A DNA stretch of 31,917 nucleotides, from positions 1 to 31,917 of the forward strand of contig QANT01001097.1 of NCBI GenBank assembly GCA_003254885.1. Reading direction: 5' to 3'. This stretch comes from Purshia tridentata (Eukaryota; Streptophyta; Magnoliopsida; Rosales; Rosaceae). The translations under genes and the position numbers were made by a program. Below the pieces are notes generated by a model. It saw only the letters and a program-made list of their open reading frames with translations. It made no database searches and was not told the origin of the DNA. Below are positions 1 to 8,937 of this stretch, piece after piece (within the stretch, counting starts at the first letter, position 1; each line of letters begins with the position of its first letter).

Positions 1-62
1 TTAGTGAATTTTTTATTTAACAATATTTGCCTCTAACGTGCATTATATTTATCTTATATCAA
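1..62. repeat. Relic related to the hAT element at 23861-24979
   Basis: By eye this stretch aligns at roughly 80% with the AT-rich interior of the hAT element further right (about 24714-24775); both share a core reading ACAATATTTGCCTC / ACAGTATTTACCTC followed by GTGCAT and TTATATTTAT. Similarity stops at the hairpin next to it. It is cut by the window start, so no terminus can be seen. Confidence 0.4.
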
Positions 63-64
63 TT

Positions 65-115
65 TAACTAGTCTATTACCAGAAAATTATTATTTTCTGG
101 TAACTAGTCTATTAC
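65..115. repeat. 22-bp perfect hairpin between 15-bp direct repeats
   Basis: A 9-bp stem (CCAGAAAAT at 79-87 and ATTTTCTGG at 92-100) encloses a 4-nt loop. It is flanked by identical 15-mers TAACTAGTCTATTAC at 65-79 and 101-115. The layout resembles a tiny insertion with a long target duplication or a template-switch scar. No known element is recognised. Confidence 0.6.
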
Positions 116-174
116 AAAGTTTGGGGCTGGTTTGTTCTGGTATCTTAAACGGTATATTAGTTCTGGGATACTAA

Positions 175-493
175 GAGCATCTCCATTGCTTCTCTAAATC
201 TTCCCTCAAATTTAAATTGGGGAAAAAGGGATAAAAACATAACTCAAACCATTCTTTAAGATCTCCAAAAATTTGAGATTTCTCTAGAAGTTTTGCCAAA
301 TCAAATTGAATCAATAGGCTCCTCAAACTCTACCCAAACCTCCAATAGTCATATTTTAGACTAGAAACCCAAACAGAAAAAGATTTAGGGAAAATTTCAA
401 CTTTAACTTGGAGTGCCTTTCCCTAAATTTAACTTTTTTCCTTAAATTATTCTCAAATTGGAGACAAACATAGGGATAGGACTAAAGATGCTG
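175..493. mobile_element. PIF/Harbinger-like MITE, 319 bp
   Basis: The left end reads GAGCATCTCCATTG and the right end, read in reverse, is CAGCATCTTTAGTC, so the termini are imperfect inverted repeats of the common plant GAGCATCTCCA type. They are flanked by TAA on both sides (172-174 and 494-496), the 3-bp TWA target duplication expected for Harbinger-type insertions. The interior is AT-rich and has no open frame. The TIRs are degraded, so the family call is moderate. Confidence 0.6.
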
Positions 494-496
494 TAA

Positions 497-855
497 GGAC
501 GTAATGGTAAAAAGCTTAGGTATTTTTTATATAAGTTTTAGATAGAGTTCTAAAGCTAACTGGTTAGCAAGTTAATACGAAACTAACTACCATTTTGGGC
601 CCAATACATGACTAATATCATAATCTGAATCATCCATTTGTTAGACTCTACTTCAAAGATCATCATAATCGCCAAAAATCAATCAAAGTAGAAATCATTT
701 AGTTATCTAATTGTGATTAGATAAATAGACGAACACTGTTGTTAATAAAATAGAGGAGTGTATGATGACTTTTAGAGTTCCAATAGTGCCTCCCTATATG
801 TTGTGCTGTGCCTCCCTACATATTATATATTCATGCATGTATCAAATCTTTACAG
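497..855 (+). other. Upstream flank of the ankyrin gene, no gene seen
   Basis: AT-rich sequence with a possible TATA box (TTATATAAG, 528-536). An in-frame ATG at 762 is open into exon 1, but residues before about 856 do not resemble the ankyrin family, and ATCTTTACAG at 846-855 is a good splice acceptor. The annotated start of the gene is therefore uncertain: a separate first exon may lie here or further upstream. Confidence 0.3.
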
Positions 856-899
856 CGCCGGAATCAAGACAAAGCGAATGGTCCTTGGAAGACTGCGTG

Positions 900-1153
900 A
901 ACCTGTTCTATGCTTCAGTAAGAGGGAACTGGAAAGCATATAAACGAATTACAAGCGGAAAACATAAGACTATTGCACGTGCCAGTATTATAAGAGGAGG
1001 GCAGAGTGTTGTTCATGTTGCTGCAGAACCTTTTCTATGCTTCAGTAAGAGGGAACTGGAAAGCATTTAAACGAATTACAAGCGGAAAACACAAGACTAT
1101 TACACGTGCCAGTATCATAAAAGGAGGGCAGAATGTTGTTCATGTTGCTGCAG
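900..1153 (+). repeat. 127-bp tandem duplication inside ankyrin exon 1
   Basis: Copies occupy 900-1026 and 1027-1153 and differ at only a few positions. Both encode LFYASVRGNWKA. Because 127 is not divisible by three, reading through copy 1 runs into the wrong frame in copy 2 and stops at about 1070. Copy 1 holds a strong donor-like site (CA|GTAAGA at 918) and ends in an acceptor-like T-rich stretch with CTGCAG (1021-1026). Removing 918-1026 would rejoin the two copies in frame. Confidence 0.9.
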
Positions 1154-2169
1154 GAGCAAGACATGTTCGCTTTATGAAGAAGTTGCTGAAATTGTTAGAC
1201 AAACAAGACTTGGTGCTGAAAGATCAAAATGGGAATACACCTTTTAGTTGTGCTGTTGCAGCTGGAACTGTACAAGTGGCTGAGATGATGTTACAAATGA
1301 ATCCAACGCTGCTGGAAATTCGGGGTGGTCAAGGAAGGACACCGCTTTACTTTGCCGTTTTGTTTGGACGTGGTGAGATGGCGTCGTATTTATACCCTAA
1401 AGTCATCAAAAATGTCGACGGAAGAGAACGAGTTGGGATATTTTTCACTTCCATCACCAATGAATTATATGGTAAGCATTCATCTATATCTATATTTTAT
1501 TATCTTTAATCTTTAATATTATAATGTTGATTTGGTGTTACAGACTTTACCAAATTTTAAATAGTCATAAATACTTGATTTCGGGTAAGAATACTTGGTA
1601 ATGAGGAAAGTGTCTACCACTTACACCTCGATCATTAGGTACTCGATACATGAAATCATCCGAAAATTACACCTAGACTTTCCAGTTTATAGCTCTCGTG
1701 ACCACAGTACATCCCTTTACCATAAACTCACATGTGCAGCTTCTGTGCAAATTAATTCAAAAAACTTGACTTTCAAATCAACTATCTTCATTGTTGTTTA
1801 CAATATATGCAGTATTTGCCTTGAAAATGCTTCAGGACTACCCGGAGCTTGCAGTGGCTCGTGACATGAATAACGAGACAGCATTGCATTTGTTGGCTGG
1901 GAAGCCTTCAGCATTTTCCATCAAAAGTTCAAGATGGAAAAGCTTCATCTACTCTTTCCTTGACTCGATGAGTATAGGTAGCAATCTATTCTATTCCTAT
2001 TTTGTATATGTCATGCATATCATTTGGGTCAAATACTAGTCAATTATAATCCGACTAAATTAAGATGATATTTTGTATTTTTGAACCAACCACATAGACT
2101 ACATAATCAAACACTCAATATATATATACCTAATCTTGTTGGTTAATTTTGAATTAATCGTGTTATTGG

Positions 2170-2191
2170 TTTTTTTTTTTTTTTTTTTTTT
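2170..2191. repeat. Poly-T tract in intron 2
   Basis: Twenty-two consecutive T residues followed by a G-rich stretch with an undetermined base at 2197. The tract lies within the 515-bp intron between exons 2 and 3 of the ankyrin gene. Its length is likely to be an unreliable assembly or sequencing call. Confidence 0.9.
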
Positions 2192-3548
2192 GGGGTNGGG
2201 GTCAAAATTCTGTTAATTGTAAGTTGCTGAAATTGTCATCATTATCAATAAGCTTACATTGCAAGCATTGCATAAACTAATATCTACGATGATTAACTTT
2301 TTGGATTTATGTTTAATTACAAAGTCAATCCTACGTACTTATAGGTTAATTAAGGAATGAATAGAGATCCTGGCAAAAAATAAGAAGGAAAGAATAGAGA
2401 TATCGATATTTGTACAATTAAAGTTGACCTTAGCAACTTAAATATGTTGGAACTCAATTGTCAAAAACTAACTTGTTTTTCACTTCTTGAAGGTATAAAT
2501 AAAGGAAACAACACAAGAACTTCAGGCCTTCAATTATTAAAATGCCTTTTGAAGGAAGTTTTATGCAGAGGTGACATGACCAACATCATAAGAAAGCCTT
2601 CACATGCACTATTTATCGCAGCAAAATTAGGAAATTATGGATTTGTTGCTGAGCTTATTGGTTCGTATCCTAGTTTGATATGGGAAACAGATGACTGCAA
2701 TCGGAGTTTATTTCACATTGCAGTTATATACGGTCATGCAAGTGTCTTCAATCTAGTACATGAGTTCGGTTTGTACAAGGATATCATACTCAGTTACAAA
2801 GATCATAAGAATAATAACATATTGCATTTGGCGGCAAAGTTAGCTCCACAATTAAATACCCTCTCTGGACCTGCCTTTCAAATGCAGCGAGACTTATTAT
2901 GGTTTGAGGTAAATCCTTTGCTTTATTTTTTTCTCTCTTTAGCTCTCTTTTTGTTTATTTATTTTTACTTATTGTATAATTAGGATTCGAGACGCAAGAT
3001 TTGAACTCTTGTTCTGAGTGTTGAAATAAAATAACAATGCTACACTTATCACATTTTTATATCATTTTACGTGACAATCTACACAGCATTCATACATTGA
3101 ACATTAAAAAAAAATTAAAATCCCTAAAAATAAAAAAATACCATGTTAGTACAATAATAACATGTAAGATGATATAAAAAATATAGTATAAAAATATAAT
3201 AAGAATAGTCTTATTAGAGATAAAATGCTCAACCGCTAGAGCTACAAGTCCTCACTACCCTCTCGATCTCCTTATCTCTCTCAAAAAGTCCAAATTCGTA
3301 TTGTATAGATAAAGTGAAATACATGCTAATGTACTTATTCGTTTGGATTCAATAAGAGACCATGTTCTAATCCATTGAATGATAGATAATCATATAATAA
3401 AAAAAATATCATTTAAATACATACTCTACATTTTTTCTACTAATTAATCCTCATTTAAAATAAAACAGTATAGAATTAACATGACTTGATTCACAACTTA
3501 ATATTTTTATACAAATTCTTGAATTTTCTGATAAGAAAATGTTTTTTT

Positions 3549-3571
3549 TGTGTGTGTGTGTATATATATAT
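3549..3571. repeat. TG/TA microsatellite in intron 3
   Basis: A (TG)n run passes directly into a (TA)n run about 60 bp before the acceptor of exon 4. It lies in the 723-bp third intron (2909-3631), which is otherwise AT-rich and featureless. Confidence 0.9.
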
Positions 3572-3811
3572 GATATTTCATGTTACAAATTTAATTATGT
3601 AGTACATAATGCCTCATATTACTGATTGCAGGAAGTGAAAGAGGTTGTTCCACCTTCATACCAAGAGATGAAAAACTCAGAAGGTAAAACACCTACAGAT
3701 ATATTTATTGAAGAACATAAAGGTTTCTTGAAAAAGAGTGAATCATCAATGAAAACTATCATGCGTGCTTGTTTCAAACCTTGTTCTCTACGAAGCTTGG
3801 GGTTGGTACCA

Positions 3812-4140
3812 TGAAATTAATTACCACGTGTCACCTCCCTAGCCTTGCCACTTGTACAAGAGCAATAATAGAAAAGTCAACAAGTCAAAGAATAAAACAA
3901 CTTCTCAGTTGAGATAACCCCATCTCGGCCAAGACGATAGCTCCGGACGTAGCAAAACCACGTGGCAATCCCTTCCTTGACACGTGGCTAGGACCATTTT
4001 TTGTGACCAAACGCTTACCTAATAATTCAATATTCTAGTTGGTATATATGCTGAACTGGATTATGTAAACTGTATTATTTCAATTGTGCTGTAAAATATT
4101 GTACGCCTAGTTCGGAAGGCGGATACATGACATATTATTG
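3812..4140 (+). repeat. LTR-like relic with three G-boxes and a TATA box
   Basis: Sequence unrelated to the ankyrin family begins near 3800. A possible LTR start TGAAATTAATT follows at 3812. CACGTG G-boxes, the core of ABA/stress-responsive plant promoters, occur at 3825-3830, 3959-3964 and 3981-3986, and a TATA-like GGTATATATGC follows near 4040. This is the layout of a retrotransposon U3 region, but I found no matching end or target duplication, so the element type is open. Confidence 0.35.
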
Positions 4141-4551
4141 TTGTTATCGTTCCCGTGTAAGTTAAATTTTTGAATTTTTTATTTAATTTTGTTGGGATAA
4201 AAATTGACTTTTTGTTCGAGTAAAATTTTATTTTAACTTTGGGTCTATTAGGAAGTCTCAAGTTTATGAGTTTTTTGACATGTGGCATGTGTTGTATGGA
4301 GCTATAATTTGAAAGTTTTGTACGTTCAAAGCTAGGGGCTTGTAATTTGCGTAAGTGAGACTTAAAAGTTTAAAAAAAATTTAGGGAGGATCTCACTTTC
4401 TCCCTCCAGCTCACTTGAACCCCCTTCTTCTCCTTCCTCTTCTCCCTCAAGCATAGACAGGCTGCAACCCAGCCCTTCTGATTGACTTTTTGACCGACCC
4501 AATCACTAGTGCAAGCTGGCCCGACAGCCCCCCTAGCCGACTTAGCCCTTG
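4141..4551 (+). repeat. Old gypsy LTR relic, 5' part
   Basis: TGTTATCGTTCCCG at about 4141 resembles the gypsy LTR start TGTAACGACCCG seen elsewhere in the window. The following 250 bp track the other LTRs block by block: TTGACTTTTTGTTCGAG, a CTTTGGGTCTATTAGGAAG block, GACATGTGGCATG and GGAGCTATAATTTG. It is much more diverged than they are, so it is an older insertion. It is interrupted by the solo LTR at 4552 and probably resumes at 7392. Confidence 0.5.
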
Positions 4552-7386
4552 TGTAACACCCCGTACCTTCTAAAGTGGTTTTGAAAAGCTTTTTAAAGGT
4601 TAAGTTGGGGGCAAAAAGTTGACTTTAAGTTCGAGCAAGGTTTTCACGTTGACCTTGGGTTCGTTAGAAATGTCTCGTTCTCACGAGTTCGTAGACACAT
4701 AGCACGCGTCAAACGGAGCTACGATTTGGAAGTTACGGACATGTGAAGAGAGGGGCAAGTTTGTAATTTTGGAAAAGTTGGTTTTTAAAAGGCACAGAAA
4801 CCCAGGTTTTCATCATTTTCTCTCTCCTCTCTCCCGCTGTCTCTCTCTTCCTCGTGAGTGCTCCCTTCAGCCGGAGCTTTCGCCAGTGCCTGGGGGCGCG
4901 TCCGGCAGCGGCTGGAGCCGATCTTTGGCTCGCCGTGCTCGCCTCTCTTCCCTCCTCCTTCTTGTGGTGGCGCCTCCCCGCGAAATAGCCCAGAACTCAA
5001 GCTCTAGGTCGCGCACAGTCAGCGTCATCAGCGGCGATCGCGGCGTTTCCAGCGACGACGCGACCTCCCACTTGCCCAGATCTTCTCTACTCGTCAAGCC
5101 CAGCGTGTTGGTGTGCTCCGATCTTCCCTTGGACCGCCGTGGACGGTGGATTGAACGTGAGGGTGCCGACGGATTTTCCGGCGAGTTTCGTCAGTTTCCG
5201 GCCACTTCTGGGCTTCAACCCAAGTTTGAGAATCGATCCTCTCGATTTCCTCTACGTGGCTGTGTAGCCTGTTTTTGACGTTTGAGGTTTTGGTTTTCTT
5301 GCAGTTGACTGCCCGTTGACGTGGGGTGGTTCCAGCGACCATTTCCTTGGTTTTTGGCATCGGGCTAACCATCTGAACCTGTGGGTGAGTTTGGGTGAGT
5401 TTCTTGGACCTTGTGTTTGTTTTCCGGGGCCGGGCAGCCACCGTGTGTGGTGGTTCCTGCCCGTTTCAGTTGTTTGTTGCTTGTTGTGAACTCTGTGCAT
5501 GTTTGTTGGTTTGTCTGGTCTTAGCAGGTACACTTGGCTCGAGAATGGTATTTCCGATGCCGTAGTGCTGCCGGATTTTGGAATCCGAGCAAAGGAGCCA
5601 CGAAGGTCGGTTCGGTCTTTTCGTGTGGAACACTGTGAGTGAACCTAAGTTTAATTAATTCCAGTTCAGTTACTTGTTTGATTGGTTTGCTTGTTTGTTG
5701 TTTGCTAGTTAAGAGGGGGTATGGAATTAGGATTGGAATTTCCGAGGATTTAAAGGATTAATTGAGGACTAAGTAAGGATTAGTGGTTTGTTGAGGATTA
5801 ATGAGTCCAGGTGGAGACTTTTGATTAGGATTAGGAATTTCCGAGGGTTTAAGGTTATTGCTTTTTAAGGTGATTTAGTGTGGATTTTGGTTTTGGGAAC
5901 TGATTTTGAGAACTTAGTTTATTCTTGGATAAAGTTAAAGATTTGATTTTACTTATCAGTTTTTGGTAACGTTTGGTTCTTTAAGAAATGATTTAAATTT
6001 TAAATTCGAGTTTTGGTTAATTTTCTCGTCATATCAAAAGGTTTTGAACCTGGTTTTTGGTGATTTGAAATGAAAATATTCTTTTTCGAATTGGTACTTT
6101 TTTCAAAGCACCCAATTGGTACTCGTTTAGCTTCTCAGATTGCATAAGGTCTTTAGGACCATCACGGCACACACATAGGCTTTTGGGCTGTGTGTCGGGA
6201 TGCCTTGCCCTTTGGGGGTGGCCCTGCGTGCACGTATGGCAGTTGTTGGCCTTGCATGTGAATGATAGATTCCGGCTCTGCACATGTACGGTAGGATTAT
6301 TGGCCCTGCATGCGAACGGTAGGTAGTAGGCCCTGCGCATGTACGGCAAGTTAGCTGGATGTGGATTGGGTGACGGTTTTCTTATCTTGTCAGTTTACAG
6401 ATTGTTTTTTATTATTAAATTACAGTCCTTGTTTAATAATTTGAGACTTTGATCAGATTTATTGATTTTTAAGAGTTCTTAAAACGGATTTGAATTTGGT
6501 AATTATTTTTCCCTTTCATGAATTTTATGAAATGCTTTAAAGCTGGGGAATCTCAAAGCGTGACAGTGAGGTGTTGAGAATTGTTGAATTTAAAGGATTA
6601 GGCGAGAATCGGTTACCATGGTTTGAGTAATAGAGGTTATTTGAGGTCAAGGGTTTAAGTGAAGGTTTGATTCTAAGTTATTGGGAAAGTTAGTTGGTTT
6701 CTAAGTTTTGAGCTTGAGGTGTAACTTAGGGAATCTATTTAAGGATAGTGGAAGATTCAGTTGAGGTTGAGAATATGTGAAGTTAGGAATTCTTTATCTT
6801 TGGTGCTAAGGGTTTAATTCCGTTATTTGAGGATATATGAGTATTATGGGCTTTAGTAGATTTGTTTGGTTTAGAGGATTTTGCGACCAAGTTGAGGATC
6901 AGTGTTTTACCAGAGGGGGAATCGTTGGTAGCAGTTAGTGGAGGATTGATTGGTAATTGGGTGAATTTACAATTTGAGGTTTAAGTTGGTTCTATGATTT
7001 GATTTTTTTAATTGAGCTTAATTTGAGGTTTCCAGTTAGATTTTAGTCATACGAGCTCTAGTGAGCTTACCGGGTTTGTGTGTAAACCCGGTGCACCTGT
7101 GGTTGGGTGCAGGGTTTGGTTTTGTAGGTTAAGCAGGCTGAGGAGGCAGTGGAGAGAAGACGAGGCAGTGAGACCAGCAACTCTTCAGAATCTTGATTTT
7201 TACAGTTTGATTTTCATGTAAAAGGTTTTACAGTCTGGTTTTATAAATGTGCTTTTGTAAATTACAGTTGTTTTCAGTAAATTATTTTATATTCATGGCT
7301 CACAGTTTCAAAAAAGGGCCCACAGTTTCAGGAAACAGTTCCAGTTTACAGTTGCTTTTCACGTGCCCGAGGGTCGGGGCGTGACA
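4552..7386 (+). mobile_element. Gypsy solo LTR, 2835 bp, TSD CCTTG
   Basis: The LTR begins TGTAACACCCCG and ends GGTCGGGGCGTGACA. The same 5-bp sequence CCTTG flanks it at 4547-4551 and 7387-7391, which marks a complete insertion. It is homologous over its whole length, in opposite orientation, to the two LTRs of the element at 13184-20182. No internal region, PBS or polypurine tract adjoins it, so it is a solo LTR left by recombination between two LTRs. Internal landmarks include a TATA-like TTTTTAAAAGG near 4783, a GC-rich pyrimidine-led leader (about 4800-5250) and a minisatellite at 6221-6350. Confidence 0.9.
6221..6350 (+). repeat. 27-28 bp minisatellite inside the solo LTR
   Basis: Degenerate units of the form GGCCCTGCGCATGTACGG alternate with GGCCCTGCATGCGAACGG, separated by TAG-rich spacers. 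This array is the shortest and most decayed of three; the reverse-oriented LTRs carry longer versions at the same place. Confidence 0.75.
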
Positions 7387-7391
7387 CCTTG

Positions 7392-7950
7392 CACGCGGCA
7401 AGACCAGCTCAGGAAGCTTCCTCTATCACCGGCTTCCTTCACCGTTTTCGACCAGGTTTGACGTGATTTCCACCTAAATTTTGGTGGGTTTTCTTCCTCT
7501 CCTCTCAATCTTCGTTTCCCCTATGTTTTTGTTGTTTAAATTTGTGTTTTTAGGAACTTAGAAATTAGGGATTTAGAACCCAAATTGAATCTCCTTCAAT
7601 CTTCAATTTGGGTGTTAAATTGAGGTTGGTTTAGTCAATTTCCAACCTTAGGAACCCCCAATTTTGGAGTTATGCCATTTCGAGTTTTACTTGAAGTTCT
7701 TGAGATGGAAGCTACCTTGCTATGTTTAGATAACTTACACCATTTGCAACGTTAATTGATGATGAGATTGGTTAAATTGAAGAGATTCGGAGAATTTATG
7801 ATTTTGGTGATCATTTGGATACTTTAGGACCTCGAAACTACACTTGAATGAACCCTGGTCGTGTTATTCTCTTTTTGGAGGCTTAGGCCAATAGTTTTGA
7901 TGGATAAAAAGTGGTGGGTGTTGCTATACTTAAGCCGGGGTAGTGTTAGA
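7392..7950 (+). repeat. Probable continuation of the old gypsy LTR relic
   Basis: Directly after the target duplication of the solo LTR the interrupted host sequence resumes (GCGGCAAGACCAGCTC). Its layout (short GC-rich patch, CCACCTAAATTTTGGTGGG, then G/T-rich low-information sequence) resembles the middle part of related LTRs. No gene is visible, and the right boundary is unclear. Confidence 0.3.
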
Positions 7951-8331
7951 ACTAAATTTAAGGCCTAATCTGGAGAAAAATGAGGTTTCTAACTTTTAGA
8001 AAAGCATGCACTTACACGAATTTTTAAACGTTGTTAAGTAGAGACTTGTTGAGTTTGCATTTGTGCATGTTTTTATATGCTAATTCTCTAACCTAGAACA
8101 CTAGAACTTGGCGTTCTGTGTGTTTTTGCTTTATTTCTGTATCTTGTAGGTCAAATGAAGCAGTTATGAAGAAAGAAGCCAAAAAATCCAAAAAAGCCAA
8201 AATTGGACAATTCCTGATCAAATTAGGAAAACACAAGAAATCCTGTTGGAACTAGGAAAGCTGAAACCTTACTCAAATAAGGAATACTAGCCAAATCAGG
8301 AAAACCATCAATGTTTAAAGCCAGAAATGAA

Positions 8332-8463
8332 AAATCCTAGTTGGACTGGAAAAGGAATCCTAGTTGGACTATGAAAAGTAAATCCTAGTTGGACTAAGAA
8401 AATCTAATCCTACTTGGACTAGGAAAACCTAACTCTAGTTGGATAAAGTTTCCTAGTTGGACC
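8332..8463 (+). repeat. About 25-bp minisatellite, five units
   Basis: Units share the core AATCCTAGTTGGACT followed by a short A-rich spacer, and the last copies are degraded. They lie about 260 bp upstream of the TATA box at 8718, where LTR enhancers often sit as tandem repeats. Confidence 0.8.
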
Positions 8464-8717
8464 AATAAATGTTTGGTTAAAGTCAAAGGGATCTAGAAGC
8501 TTCTTCAAGTCAATAGGCTCAAGTTAACTACACAAGAGGAATTGTCCTTGAAGAGGACATGCATGCACTAGGGCACACACAAGGAGACATTCACGGAAAG
8601 GTGGGCTTAAGTGACCTCTTTGCCGCAAGCCTATTTAAACAATACCCTAATTCTAATTCCCTTGTGTGCCGCAAATCCTAGTCCTTGGAGGCCAAGGAAA
8701 CCTTGCCTCCTCACTCC

Positions 8718-8726
8718 TATATAAAA
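8718..8726 (+). promoter_or_regulatory. TATA box of an LTR-like promoter
   Basis: TATATAAAA preceded by CTCCTCACTCC and followed about 35 bp later by a GA-rich leader. It is the best core-promoter match on the plus strand of the nest. Activity is not known. Confidence 0.5.
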
Positions 8727-8937
8727 GCACCTTCTTCCTCATTATTTTACACAGATTTTGAGAGAGAGAAATTTAATGTTCAGAATTAGTTTTTCTTCTA
8801 CTTTTTTAGTTCTTAGCCTAGTTTTTATATTCTTGTAAGTTTGGAGAGAGAAAGAAAGGGTAGTGCCGCAAGTTGCCAAGCCAAGAGGTAGTGCTGCTTT
8901 TCTTAGAGTGCCAAAGACAAGGAGGAGTGATGCTCAC

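Larger units (their letters stand above)
856..3814 (+). pseudogene. Ankyrin-repeat PGG-type (ACD6/ITN1-like) gene, broken
   Basis: Four exons read in a consistent frame: exon 1 from about 856 to 1471 (donor GTAAGC), exon 2 at 1813-1977 (acceptor ATGCAG), exon 3 at 2493-2908 (donor GTAAAT) and exon 4 from 3632 (acceptor TTGCAG). Phases match at each join. Ankyrin signatures include VVHVAAGARHVRF, GNTPFSCAVAAG and RGGQGRTPLYFAVLFGR in exon 1, NNETALHLLAGKPSAF in exon 2, and SLFHIAVIYGHASVFN and NNILHLAAKLAP in exon 3. Exon 4 has the linker PPSYQEMKNSEGKTP leading into EEHKGFLKKSE, which in this plant family precedes the membrane-spanning PGG domain. Family members usually act at the plasma membrane in defence or salt/ABA responses. 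Here a 127-bp duplication shifts exon 1, and after MKT the frame slips: SCVLVSNLV is readable one frame over and resembles the first PGG helix. The remainder is missing beyond about 3800, where repeats begin. The gene is called a pseudogene, though a shortened ankyrin-only product cannot be excluded. Confidence 0.85.
7951..8937 (+). repeat. Unclassified LTR-like sequence with tandem repeats and TATA box
   Basis: Non-coding. A block of AAA/GCC-rich sequence and tandem repeats precedes a strong TATA box (TATATAAAA, 8718-8726) and a GA-rich leader, the usual order of U3, promoter and R/U5 in a plant LTR. The left end is not recognisable. The right side is cut by the LTR inserted at 8938. Confidence 0.35.

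Noticed and set aside
762..855. ATG at 762 as the start of the ankyrin protein
   Set aside because: The 31 residues before about 856 are unlike the family, and a good acceptor (CTTTACAG) ends at 855, so this is more likely intron or upstream sequence.
4785..5533. Overlapping frames on both strands of the GC-rich LTR leader (for example 5094-5441 minus and 5252-5533 minus)
   Set aside because: High GC content lowers stop frequency in all frames; no domain or conserved start is seen.
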